Origin: an uncultured Gammaproteobacteria bacterium
Lineage (GTDB): Bacteria; Pseudomonadota; Gammaproteobacteria; Enterobacterales; Psychrobiaceae
Direction: 5' to 3'
DNA: 64,000 nt
Assembly: GCA_937139475.1 (NCBI GenBank)
Contig: CAKZQF010000204.1
Location: forward strand, 1 to 64,000
The position numbers and the translations under genes were made by a program. Positions within the stretch are counted from its first letter, which is position 1; the number at the start of each line of letters is the position of its first letter. The notes under the pieces are model-generated. The model worked only from the letters and a program-made list of their open reading frames with translations, made no database searches and had not been told where the DNA came from. This document shows positions 25,298 through 34,385 of the stretch, piece by piece.

Positions 25298-27775
25298 TTA
25301 TAAATCAAAAAGGTACTCAAAACGAATACCGACTTTACGTGGCTGGATCAGATAGTGTCCGTAATTACGTTGTAAGTCGGTGCCATTTGCATTCATCTCA
25401 TCAAACTTGGCTAGGCCAATATCACCTTTATCACGGCGAACTGAACTAAACGCATATTTGTCGAACATGTTATCTACATACAGAGTTACGCTCCAGTTTT
25501 CATCCGATAGTTTCGCCTGAATATTGCTTAACGCATAACCTGGCAATACTTCGCCGTCAGCACGTAGGCCAACTTTCGAATACACATCACTTTGATAGGT
25601 TAAACCGTAGTTGATATCTAGTGGCAAGTCGAATAATTCGGCATTGTAGGTAGCACCTAGTGAAACTTGCTGCTTAGGTGAGCCAGGTAGACGATCGCCA
25701 TCTTTACCATCGTAAAAATCTTGTATCTGGGTACCTTGGTCGTCAACTACCTGGAATAAGTATGGCGCATCCGCCGTCAGCTTCGCGTCAGTGTAAGAGT
25801 ATGTTGCATACACCTTAAATTCATCAGTCAGGATTAAGCGTGTTGACACTTCAAGCCCGCTCGAAGCTGCACCTTCGGCATTCACCGTTATTGGCTGCTG
25901 ACCATAGAATGTTGCACCGCCAACTTGTGGTGCGTCCCATTCTACGTGGAATAACGCGGCATTAAAGTGAACGGTATTTTTAGCCCAAGTACTCTTAAAG
26001 CCAAGCTCATAGTTGGTGGTGGTATCTGGTCTGTATAGTACTTCGTCAGGCAAGGCACAAACGTTTTGGTTTTCCTGGCTCGCGATATCGTCAGGACATG
26101 CAGCGACACCATTTGACCCACCAATTCTAAAGCCTTCGCTTATCGTACCGTAAAGCATTAGGTCGTCATCAAGCTGATAGCTGGCATTGAATTTCAGTAA
26201 GCTACCATCGTCCGCTGCGCCAATGTCTTTATAATCGAGGTTAATTTCGTCTTGGGCGTATGAATCGAACAAGGTGTAATAAAGCGGCAAGTCAATTGCT
26301 GATCTAGATTCAATTTTATAGTCGTAAAAACGAGCGCCCAATGTTAGCGCCAACTTGTCAGTCGCCTGGTAAGCTAGTTCACCGAAAATTGCTTTTTCCG
26401 TGATAGTGTCTTCGCCTACAGAAATGTATTCCAGCATATCTGGGCGTAATTGATTTGCGCCCCAGTTATCCACTGCATATTTATCAAAGCCTGGCGTATA
26501 TTCGCGGCTATCACCCAAGTTTTCATATTTGTTGTAGAAACCGCCAACAATCCAGGTCAGGTCAGAATCAGTGTTGGATACTAAGCGGATCTCTTGTGTA
26601 AACGTCTCGGTTTCATCCACTTCACGTGTGAAAGCGGCAAATGCTGGAAACTCTTCGTAGCTGTAATCTAAACGAATCAATAAATCAGTTTGATCGCGTT
26701 GGCCAAGGGCATCAAAGTTAGAAATCCCTGTCGCTGAGGTTAGCTGCGCAAAACCTAGATCTGCGTTAACTTCAAGGCTTAATAATTCAGTGGTTGATTT
26801 ACGTGGCTCTACGTAACGATAACCTGATTCATATTGACCCATCTGTGCATTTAATGGATTAGATTGCGCAAGGCTACCGTGGTGAGTGATTGAACGGCCG
26901 CCTACATCTTGCTCTTGGTAATAATAAGCAACGTTAACATCAACGTCTTCATTTGGTTGCCAGCCTAGCATCACACGTGCCGTAGTCACGTCATTGCTGT
27001 TAGCATCTTCTTGGGATGTAAGGTTTGCAGCGACGTCGCTTGCATCACTCCAATCTGGATCTGGCTTTGAAACACCTGGCTCTTTTACAAGGTAGTTGTA
27101 ATCAATATAGCCTGCTTCATTTGACTGGTTAAACGCCACGCGAACAGCCAATACATCCTCAATTAATGGCGTGTTAAATACGAAACCTGCCTCAGTGCTG
27201 ATATCGTCACTTTGGCTAAGGCTTGCTACATCGCCATAGATTGAACCAGAGGTCTCATCTAACACGGGTTTGTTAGGAATATAACGGATTGCGCCGCCTA
27301 GTGTGCCAGCGCCATATAGTGTACCTTGCGGACCAATAAGTACTTCAACACGTTGAATGTCGATAAGTTTCATGTCTACAAATAGTGGTAATTCACCAGC
27401 ATAGATGCCCACGGTTCCACCGTCAGAGTCTGGGCCTGATGAGTTAGTGTTTAACCCGCGTACAATGATCGGTGAAGGTGAGCGACCACCTTGATCGGCA
27501 ATGCTCAAACCTGGTACCCAACGTGCAACATCCGCAAGCTCGGTGATATTTTGATCTTTCATTACATCGCCATCAAGCGCTGTGATGTTTAATGGCGCTT
27601 CTTGTACCGATGATGCGCGGCGTAGCGCGGTTACTTCAATGCGCTCGATGCCTTTACTAGTTGCTTTCGCTTCTTGTTCGGCATCGGCTGCTATAGCGAG
27701 GGTTGGTAGGCTAATGGCTGAGCCTATCGCCAGACAGAGCGCAGTTTTTTTAAATTGCTGTGTTACAGGTTTCAT
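25298..27775 (-). CDS. TonB-dependent outer membrane receptor
   Basis: 825 residues with a signal peptide (LCLAIGSAISLPTLAIAADA), a plug domain (about 55-170: SVQEAPLNITALDGDVMKDQ, VRGLNTNS, VLIGPQGTLYGAGTLGGAIRYI) and a 22-strand barrel ending in RKVGIRFEYLFDL with a terminal aromatic-Asp-Leu pattern. A TonB box may lie in IERIEVTALRR. It takes up a ligand too large for porins using TonB energy. Gene order after the opine dehydrogenase and YfcC permease suggests an amino-acid-derived ligand (inference). It is 63 bases downstream of the permease gene and closed by a terminator. Confidence 0.93.
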   Translation of the reverse strand: MKPVTQQFKKTALCLAIGSAISLPTLAIAADAEQEAKATSKGIERIEVTALRRASSVQEAPLNITALDGDVMKDQNITELADVARWVPGLSIADQGGRSPSPIIVRGLNTNSSGPDSDGGTVGIYAGELPLFVDMKLIDIQRVEVLIGPQGTLYGAGTLGGAIRYIPNKPVLDETSGSIYGDVASLSQSDDISTEAGFVFNTPLIEDVLAVRVAFNQSNEAGYIDYNYLVKEPGVSKPDPDWSDASDVAANLTSQEDANSNDVTTARVMLGWQPNEDVDVNVAYYYQEQDVGGRSITHHGSLAQSNPLNAQMGQYESGYRYVEPRKSTTELLSLEVNADLGFAQLTSATGISNFDALGQRDQTDLLIRLDYSYEEFPAFAAFTREVDETETFTQEIRLVSNTDSDLTWIVGGFYNKYENLGDSREYTPGFDKYAVDNWGANQLRPDMLEYISVGEDTITEKAIFGELAYQATDKLALTLGARFYDYKIESRSAIDLPLYYTLFDSYAQDEINLDYKDIGAADDGSLLKFNASYQLDDDLMLYGTISEGFRIGGSNGVAACPDDIASQENQNVCALPDEVLYRPDTTTNYELGFKSTWAKNTVHFNAALFHVEWDAPQVGGATFYGQQPITVNAEGAASSGLEVSTRLILTDEFKVYATYSYTDAKLTADAPYLFQVVDDQGTQIQDFYDGKDGDRLPGSPKQQVSLGATYNAELFDLPLDINYGLTYQSDVYSKVGLRADGEVLPGYALSNIQAKLSDENWSVTLYVDNMFDKYAFSSVRRDKGDIGLAKFDEMNANGTDLQRNYGHYLIQPRKVGIRFEYLFDL

Positions 27776-27838
27776 AGTTACTCCTAGAAAAATAGATTGG
27801 GCGAGCCCAAATATTATTGTTGTTGTAATGTGTGGCGG

Positions 27839-29248
27839 CTAACTAATTAGCACGCCGATACTGAGTAGGCCCATCACCAGCAGCATAAGCATGCCAATGA
27901 GTGGTCCAATAAATCTTAGCCAGTTGATATAAGAGACGCGCCCAAGGGCGATGCCTCCCATAACCACGGCTGAAGTTGGTGTGACTAAATTTGGTAACCC
28001 TGACGCGGCCTGAAAAGCGGTAACAACAAGTTCTCTAGGAACCTGATTAAAGTCGGCCAGGGGAGCCATCACTGGCATCGACAACACGGCAAGACCAGAT
28101 GACGAGGGGATCAAAAAAGCTAGTGCAGCCTCCGCCCAGTAGATTGCGTTAACAAAGATGACAGGTGGTAAATCACTAATAAGACCTTGAGCATAATGGA
28201 GCAACGTATGACTAATGTTGCCATCATCCATAATCACCACAATGCCGCGGGCAAGCGCAATGATAATGGCAACGCCAAGTAGCTCTTTTGCTCCTTCCAC
28301 GAAACTTATGCCTGTTTGCTCTTCACCCAACCTGGCGACAATGCCGGCAATGATAGCGGCCACTAAAAACAGGCCTGAAATTTCGCCCATCCACCAGTTG
28401 GCAAAGGAGACGCCCCAAATCATGATGGCAAAGGTAATAACGAGCACCATCAACACAAGCTTTTGTTGCAGATTAAGGGCGCTGTGGTTTTCACCTGAGG
28501 CGTTGTGTAGAAAGTGCGCCTCGTTTGCTTCTTTATCCTGATAAACGTATGAGTTTCTGGGATCGAGTCGTACGCGCTTCGCGTAGCGCATGACATAGCC
28601 GCTACACAACAGATAGCCCAGTACTAACATGACGACACGCAAGCCAATGCCATCGGTAAAGCTTATTTGTGCTGCATTTGAAGCGATTATGGTGGCAAAT
28701 GGATTAATTGTGGAGCCAAGTACGCCAATCCCAGCGCCAATCATAACCACTGCAACGCCAGTAATTGAGTCAAAACGGGCTGCAATCATTATTGGGATAA
28801 CTAATGTATAGAAGGGAATGGTCTCTTCTGACATGCCAAAGATAGTACCGCCTAAGGCAAAAATTGCCATTAAGGTCGGGATCATCCAAAGCTCTTTGCC
28901 ACGCATGCGTTGGGTTATTTGATAGATGCCGCTTTCAATGGCGCCAGTTTTATTGACCACTCCAAAAAAACCACCAATGATTAAGACGAATAAAGCGACA
29001 TCGATGGAGCGAGCCTGATTAGTTGCAGGGTCATAAAAACCTTGAATCGGTGCAAGGATTATATCGATCAGCCCCTGAGGGGTAGCAGCTACCTGCAGGT
29101 AAGTGCCAGCGACTGGCGTTAATTTGCCTAGTAGCTCGTTTTCTACCATTTGATACTGACCTGCCGGTACAATCCAAGTCAGTCCCGCAATAATGGCAAT
29201 TAAACAATACAATATTGTATAGACAGAGGGGAAATGTAACTTCTTCAT
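27839..29248 (-). CDS. YfcC family membrane transporter
   Basis: 469 residues with about 12 hydrophobic segments. Family markers include TWIVPAGQY near the N-terminus, FGMSEETIPFY, GSTINPFATIIAS and FLIPSSSGLAVLSMPVMAPLAD, which fit the YfcC/ArcD-like branch of the C4-dicarboxylate/basic amino acid permeases. The substrate is probably an amino acid or an amino acid conjugate. It starts 7 bases after the opine dehydrogenase stop, so the two are almost certainly co-transcribed and act on related compounds. Confidence 0.88.
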   Translation of the reverse strand: MKKLHFPSVYTILYCLIAIIAGLTWIVPAGQYQMVENELLGKLTPVAGTYLQVAATPQGLIDIILAPIQGFYDPATNQARSIDVALFVLIIGGFFGVVNKTGAIESGIYQITQRMRGKELWMIPTLMAIFALGGTIFGMSEETIPFYTLVIPIMIAARFDSITGVAVVMIGAGIGVLGSTINPFATIIASNAAQISFTDGIGLRVVMLVLGYLLCSGYVMRYAKRVRLDPRNSYVYQDKEANEAHFLHNASGENHSALNLQQKLVLMVLVITFAIMIWGVSFANWWMGEISGLFLVAAIIAGIVARLGEEQTGISFVEGAKELLGVAIIIALARGIVVIMDDGNISHTLLHYAQGLISDLPPVIFVNAIYWAEAALAFLIPSSSGLAVLSMPVMAPLADFNQVPRELVVTAFQAASGLPNLVTPTSAVVMGGIALGRVSYINWLRFIGPLIGMLMLLVMGLLSIGVLIS

Positions 29249-29255
29249 CTTAACC

Positions 29256-30389
29256 TTAGCTCACTACATCAAAAATCTGTGATAACGTAAGGTTTTCTAA
29301 CCCCATATCCGACAGTGTGCGTCCGGTGCAAAAGTAGTCCATTTCATTAAACGCGCCAGCGAGGTGTAACGTAGATTCAACAATTGGCGTGCTAATGTTA
29401 CAAAGTTTAGCAAATTCAACACAGGGAACCAACAAGTAAGGTGCATCTTCGGTAATATATCTGCTACTTGCTGAGGCTGGTGCATCATTTACGTTACCGT
29501 GGGTCTGTGATGTGCGGTTGAGTTCATAGACACTCGTTGCATTCATATCATAGAGTGCATTCATCGCTTCGAGCTCAGTGTTCAAACTGAGCCCTAATGC
29601 TTTTCCTACCGCTAAGCGCTCCTGGTCCAGTTTGGCGCATGCTTTCGCCGTTGCGGGCGAGCAGCAGTCGCGATAATAATTGTATTGCTGTGGAAAATTC
29701 TCTAATAACCCAATGTTTAAGACGGTCATCAATGGATGTCCACCAAAATTAATGTTTTCTAGTCCGGCTGCAATGACATTCTCAAGCGCTGTTAATGGTA
29801 ATGGTAACATTGGCTGGAGTTGTTTTATCAGCGAATCGGTACGACTTGCAGGAAGGGCTGCAAGCGGCAGCTGTGATTTAAGACCAAGTATTGCTATCTG
29901 GGCATCGCCGACGATTCTGGTGGCCCAGGGAATTGAGATCGCATCGACAAAATTTAACGCTAATGAGGTATAGCCTTTTTCGTTTTTTAAATTGTTTAAT
30001 ACCAAGGAGCCATAATTGCCCGGCATTAGCACGATTGTTTGTCCGGATTTTAAGTAGGGTAACATTTGCGTAAACAAGGTCTCTTGGGCGAAAGAGGGGA
30101 CAGGCAAAATCAATGTTTTTGCGTAGCCCACTGCCTCGCTAATGTCTTTAGTTAATCGCGCGATAGGTTGAAAACCACCAAAGTCCAAGCTTGCCTCATG
30201 ATAGCGACTAACTGAGGTGATGCCGCCCGCGTGGTTGATAGCGTCAATCTGCTGGTCAAAGCCGGGCGCACCATAGAGACAAACGTCATGGCCTTGTTTA
30301 CTGATATGAAATGCTGCGGTTAATCCAGCATTACCTGCACCAAAGATAGCTACGCGATTGTCGAATGTTGTGTTTGAATCAGAGTTCAC
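29256..30389 (-). CDS. NAD/NADP octopine/nopaline dehydrogenase family protein
   Basis: 377 residues. A Rossmann domain opens with VAIFGAGNAGLTAAFHIS, and the C-terminal octopine dehydrogenase domain shows NINFGGHPLMTVLNIGLLEN with the conserved histidine. The family makes or oxidises opines, N-(carboxyalkyl) amino acids. With a permease and TonB receptor downstream, opine breakdown or use seems more likely than metallophore synthesis, since no nicotianamine-synthase-like gene is nearby. It starts with GTG. A 165-base gap separates it from the upstream LysR gene on the same strand. Confidence 0.88.
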   Translation of the reverse strand: MNSDSNTTFDNRVAIFGAGNAGLTAAFHISKQGHDVCLYGAPGFDQQIDAINHAGGITSVSRYHEASLDFGGFQPIARLTKDISEAVGYAKTLILPVPSFAQETLFTQMLPYLKSGQTIVLMPGNYGSLVLNNLKNEKGYTSLALNFVDAISIPWATRIVGDAQIAILGLKSQLPLAALPASRTDSLIKQLQPMLPLPLTALENVIAAGLENINFGGHPLMTVLNIGLLENFPQQYNYYRDCCSPATAKACAKLDQERLAVGKALGLSLNTELEAMNALYDMNATSVYELNRTSQTHGNVNDAPASASSRYITEDAPYLLVPCVEFAKLCNISTPIVESTLHLAGAFNEMDYFCTGRTLSDMGLENLTLSQIFDVVS

Positions 30390-30554
30390 TTTACTGCCTA
30401 ATATATGTTAACAAAATTACAACAACCTTAGGGGGTGGCTGTAGATATGTCTAATGCCAGTTGGCGCTTGACCTATGTTTAAATGTTATGGCGTGAGCTA
30501 ATAACGATTGAAAACACGCACTACAGGGGCTGTAATTAGGCTATTGACTAATAG

Positions 30555-31478
30555 CTATAAGGTTTGATTATTGGTGGTGCTATTAAGGTGTATGCCTTCA
30601 CGCGCTGCCAGCTCAAAGAAAAGTGTAACGAATTTGTTGGCAATTTCACTTCGCACCTTAAGGGTCGGGAAGAGGATAAAGAATTTGAACTCAATTTTTG
30701 GCTCAAAGGGTCTTACGGTAATGTTTTGCCCAGCGCTAATGGCAGCCCGTGCTGAAAATGGATCGACAATCGCGCTGCCTGCACCAAAGGATACCAGGCT
30801 GGCGATTGCACTAGCCAATGAGACTTCGGCAACCGCATTAAATTTAGCACCATGGTGTTTGAATACTTGCTCAATAGACTGTTGGGTTACATCTTGCTCA
30901 CAACATATAAGTGGCTGTGCGCTTAAATCGGTGGGAGTGATTATGTCCAATGAAGCGAGGGGAGAATGAGGCGGCAAAATACACACCGAGTCGCAGGTGA
31001 CTTCAATACTCGTTACACCAGCTGTGATCTCGGGCAGCAGCGCAAACCCAATATCACAAGATTGCAGCGCTGTGCGTCTGAGCACTTCCTCTGAGCGATA
31101 AGTTTTTAGCGAGGATGCCAAATTATCAGTATCGACTATCATCTGCGCAAGCACTTGGGGTAAAAAACACGCAGACAACATCGGAAAAGCGCTAATGTGT
31201 AGGCTACCTTGCTCTTTCTGGCCGATATCAATTGCGCTTTGCTCTAGTGATTCAATTGCATTATAAGCTTTTGCCACTTCAAGGTAGAAAGCATACCCTT
31301 TATCGGTCGGGATAAGACGCCCTTTAACTCGTTGAAATAACTTAAAGCCAACCTTGCGTTCTAAGCTCCCGATTAAACGGCTAACTGCGGGTTGAGTAAT
31401 ATGTATAAAGTCAGCTGCGGCAGTGACGGTACCCAACTCAAAAACGGCTTTAAACGCATTTAACTGTTGAAATTGCAT
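30555..31478 (-). CDS. LysR-family transcriptional regulator
   Basis: 307 residues with an N-terminal helix-turn-helix (FKAVFELGTVTAAADFIHITQPAVSRLIGSLERKVGFKLFQR) and a substrate-binding effector domain. The helix region resembles opine or lysine regulators such as NocR/OccR/LysR. It lies directly upstream of the opine dehydrogenase operon in the same direction, unlike the common divergent layout, and starts 8 bases after folX ends, so read-through from folX is likely. A role as regulator of the opine locus is inferred. Confidence 0.88.
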   Translation of the reverse strand: MQFQQLNAFKAVFELGTVTAAADFIHITQPAVSRLIGSLERKVGFKLFQRVKGRLIPTDKGYAFYLEVAKAYNAIESLEQSAIDIGQKEQGSLHISAFPMLSACFLPQVLAQMIVDTDNLASSLKTYRSEEVLRRTALQSCDIGFALLPEITAGVTSIEVTCDSVCILPPHSPLASLDIITPTDLSAQPLICCEQDVTQQSIEQVFKHHGAKFNAVAEVSLASAIASLVSFGAGSAIVDPFSARAAISAGQNITVRPFEPKIEFKFFILFPTLKVRSEIANKFVTLFFELAAREGIHLNSTTNNQTL

Positions 31479-31486
31479 GAACTAGA

Positions 31487-31852
31487 TTAATCCGCTTGAT
31501 AACAAAGCTGGAGTGAAACTGAATCAGCAAAGCGTAGGGCGTGGGGTTTATCTATTTCTACCTTAGCCAATGTAACCCAAGGATGCTCACTTGCGATGCT
31601 AAGCACATCGTTGGTCATTTTCTCTAATAAGCCAAAACGGTTATTCTCGACCAGTGCGATGATTTTTTTCGTGATAGTCCGGTAATTTAGTGCATCATCC
31701 ATGTTATCGCTTTGGGTTGCTTTTTCAGCGGGATAATGAATTTCAACATTGATAATAACGTCTTGTCGATTGGCTATTTCGTCGTTATTAATACCAATGT
31801 AAGTACGTAGACGAAGATTTTTAACCCGAATTATTGCTAATTCACTACTCAT
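31487..31852 (-). CDS. folX: Dihydroneopterin triphosphate 2'-epimerase
   Basis: 121 residues, almost colinear with E. coli Fol[77 protein letters not shown]. FolX epimerises dihydroneopterin triphosphate to the monapterin form used for tetrahydromonapterin. The ALNYRT and LLEK motifs distinguish it from FolB. It shares a strand with the LysR gene and faces the AI-2E permease divergently across about 110-120 bases. Confidence 0.92.
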   Translation of the reverse strand: MSSELAIIRVKNLRLRTYIGINNDEIANRQDVIINVEIHYPAEKATQSDNMDDALNYRTITKKIIALVENNRFGLLEKMTNDVLSIASEHPWVTLAKVEIDKPHALRFADSVSLQLCYQAD

Positions 31853-31975
31853 AATATCTCTTTATGTTTACCAATTTTGCCCTATTAAACGCTGTTTTGT
31901 GTTGTTATTGCAACTATAACTCGTTAAATTAAAGCAAATTCCTTCATTACTGAGTGCCTTTTGAAAAAAATTGTC

Positions 31976-33025
31976 ATGTCATCGTCATTTAAAACTGCGC
32001 TTATGCTTGCCGCGATTGTCATTTGTTTAGCTGGAGTGAAGGCAGCTAGCCCCATTCTCGTGCCATTTTGCCTATCCGTGTTTATTGCCATTATCTGTAA
32101 TCCGATATTAAAGTGGCTAATGAAATATCGTATGCCCAAAGGGCTGGCGATTACCTCAATTATTGTCGTCGTTGTGCTAGCAGGAATGTGGCTGGCCAAT
32201 TTGGTCGGTAAAGCGGTCAATGATTTTACTGCCCAAATGCCTTCTTATCAGCAGCAGTTAGGCGAAAAATTTAGCGGGCTTGCCCAGACACTAACGGAAT
32301 ATAATGTGCCTGTTTCTGTCAATCAAATTGTTGAATATTTTGACCCCGGCGCGGCAATGGGCGTTGCAACCTCCATTCTCGGTGGTTTTGGCGGTGTAAT
32401 GGCCAATTTATTTCTAATTTTGCTCACCGTAGTTTTTATCTTGGCGGAAGCCGATTCCTTACCCAAAAAACTGCACTTTGCCTTAGATGATCCTGATATG
32501 CGCATGGCACAGATTGACCAGTTCTTAAGCTCAGTAAATCAATATATCGCCATTAAAACCATGGTAAGTATGGCAACAGGCCTGATCATCAGTACGGTGC
32601 TATGGGCAATAGGTCTTGATTACTGGGTATTGTGGGGGGTGTTGGCGTTCTTGCTTAATTATATCCCTAACATCGGTTCGATTATTGCAGCCTTGCCCGC
32701 AGTACTTCTCGCTTTAGTGCAAATCGGCCCGGCTGGTGCTGGTGGTGTTGTTGCACTGTATGTGGTGGTCAATGTGGTGATGGGGAATGCGGTAGAACCG
32801 CGTTTTCTGGGCAAAGGTCTTGGTCTGTCGACCTTGGTTATCTTTCTGTCGTTAATCTTCTGGGGCTGGCTATTAGGTACTGTTGGTATGTTATTGTCGG
32901 TGCCACTCACCATGATTGTCAAAATCGGGTTAGAGTCCAACAATTCTTCGCGCTGGCTCGCGCTATTATTGGGCGGAGATGTCGATGCATTAAGTCAAGG
33001 CGCTGATCCTGCCTCTAAAACCTAG
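31976..33025 (+). CDS. AI-2E family transporter (TqsA-like permease)
   Basis: About 350 residues with eight or so membrane segments. The start resembles TqsA (LMLAAIVICLAGVKAA, ILVPFCLSVFIAIICNPIL) and the family features LLNYIPNIGSIIAALPAVLLAL and EPRFLGKGLGLSTLVIFLSLIFWGW are clear. TqsA exports autoinducer-2, but many family members carry other substrates, including ions, so the ligand is open. TTG 31961 is in frame five codons upstream; neither start has a good ribosome site. It is a single gene. Confidence 0.87.
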   Translation: MSSSFKTALMLAAIVICLAGVKAASPILVPFCLSVFIAIICNPILKWLMKYRMPKGLAITSIIVVVVLAGMWLANLVGKAVNDFTAQMPSYQQQLGEKFSGLAQTLTEYNVPVSVNQIVEYFDPGAAMGVATSILGGFGGVMANLFLILLTVVFILAEADSLPKKLHFALDDPDMRMAQIDQFLSSVNQYIAIKTMVSMATGLIISTVLWAIGLDYWVLWGVLAFLLNYIPNIGSIIAALPAVLLALVQIGPAGAGGVVALYVVVNVVMGNAVEPRFLGKGLGLSTLVIFLSLIFWGWLLGTVGMLLSVPLTMIVKIGLESNNSSRWLALLLGGDVDALSQGADPASKT

Positions 33026-33122
33026 CTTCTTTGTTTGGCGCGCTTTGCATCTTTTGGATAGTGCAGGGCGCTTAAGTCCGCTATAATCGCACTTTTTATG
33101 AATTATAGAGTCCTTCCCTTTG

Positions 33123-34025
33123 ATGCAAGCGCTATTAGAGCAACTCCAAATATCTGAACTAGACAGCCAAGCCAAGCGCCTATTTCACGGGCGTGGCAAA
33201 TGCTTTGCTGGTCTTGAACAAGTCACGGTGGATTGGTTTTCACCGGCGATATTTATCACCATATTTCAAGAGCAGACACCAGAGTATGAGCAACAGGTCA
33301 TTAATACCGTCCATGAGGCGTTCCCTTCCTTTACTGGCGCATTGCTTTTACAGCGTCGCTATATTCATGGTGCGCCCGTTGAAGTGCTTCAGGGGGAGTT
33401 GCCACAACCTCATTTAGTTGAGGAAAATGGCATTAAGTATCAAGTTAAATTACTTGATGGCCAAAACAATGGTTTGTTTTTAGATATGGCCAATGGTCGG
33501 CGGTGGATAACTGAGCATGCTCATGGCCGCAATGTGCTAAATCTATTTAGCTACAGTTGCTCTTTTTCGCTGGCTGCGATGCAAGGTGGTGCCAGTAGTG
33601 TAATCAATATTGATATGAGCCACGGCGCGTTGAAACTTGGCAAAGCAAACCATAAGATTAATGAAATTGATACCAATTTAGTTAAGTTTTTACGGCATGA
33701 TATCTTTAAGTCTTGGGGAAAGCTAAAGCGCTATGGGCCGTATCAAACGATTGTCTTTGATCCGCCAACAAATCAGGTTGGCAGTTTTACCGCGAGTAAA
33801 GATTATGCACGTCTACTACGGAAAGTGCCTGCACTAGCGTCTGATAAAGCGGATTTACTGGTCTGTTTAAATGCCCCTGATTTAGACAAGGCGTTTATAC
33901 AGCAGCAGATTATGGCTGAAATACCTAACGCTGAATTTATCGGTGTCGTTGAAAATCCAGAGGTATTTAAAGAAATAGATAGTGATAAAGGCTTAAAAGT
34001 TTTTCACTATCGCTATCACGCCTAA
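33123..34025 (+). CDS. Class I SAM-dependent methyltransferase (RlmI/RlmK-like)
   Basis: About 300 residues. The catalytic domain has the NGLFLDMANGRRWI entry typical of RlmI/RlmK-type rRNA methyltransferases, the SAM-binding VLNLFSYSCSFSLAAMQGGA, an acidic motif II (VINIDMS) and the target site FDPPTNQ. The N-terminal PUA domain of RlmI is lacking, so the RNA target cannot be named. Start ATG 33123 is preferred over TTG 33120. It is 97 bases after the permease gene, with its own promoter likely in between. Confidence 0.82.
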   Translation: MQALLEQLQISELDSQAKRLFHGRGKCFAGLEQVTVDWFSPAIFITIFQEQTPEYEQQVINTVHEAFPSFTGALLLQRRYIHGAPVEVLQGELPQPHLVEENGIKYQVKLLDGQNNGLFLDMANGRRWITEHAHGRNVLNLFSYSCSFSLAAMQGGASSVINIDMSHGALKLGKANHKINEIDTNLVKFLRHDIFKSWGKLKRYGPYQTIVFDPPTNQVGSFTASKDYARLLRKVPALASDKADLLVCLNAPDLDKAFIQQQIMAEIPNAEFIGVVENPEVFKEIDSDKGLKVFHYRYHA

Positions 34026-34065
34026 CTCGTATGCGGGCCCACCCAATTGGTGTGGGCCGATACTA

Positions 34066-34257
34066 CTACTTATTTTTCATTGCTTCGGCAATTTTCTGAT
34101 CTGTTTTGTATTGGCTCAATGCATACACTGACCAAATCGCAGCCACTGGCCAACCGATCAATGTGATCTGAAGAATAAGACAGATAACCCCAGACATTGG
34201 ACGACCAATGGTGAAAAATTGCAGCCAAGGAAATATTAAGGCTAATAATAAACGCAT
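34066..34257 (-). CDS. YqaE/Pmp3-like small membrane protein
   Basis: A 63-residue protein with two hydrophobic helices (about 2-20 and 24-46) and a charged tail ending MKNK. The pattern FPWLQFF, then GVICLILQITLIGWPVAAIWSVYAL, recalls the Pmp3/YqaE family of proteolipids. Function in bacteria is unclear; stress or membrane-potential roles are proposed in yeast. GAGTAAC precedes the ATG. It is convergent with the methyltransferase gene. Confidence 0.7.
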   Translation of the reverse strand: MRLLLALIFPWLQFFTIGRPMSGVICLILQITLIGWPVAAIWSVYALSQYKTDQKIAEAMKNK

Positions 34258-34385
34258 GATGTTGTTACTCCTTTAGAAATTTCTATCATTATGAATGATT
34301 TTTAAATAATTAAAACTTATTGTTGCAGCAATTAGTGATATTTGTAGTATGGTGAGCACTATGAATTATTAGCGAAAATAAAGTG

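Noticed and set aside
29256..30389. Opine metallophore (staphylopine/pseudopaline) biosynthesis
   Set aside because: A TonB receptor and opine dehydrogenase are present, but no nicotianamine-synthase-like gene or EamA exporter is in the cluster; opine uptake and oxidation fits better.
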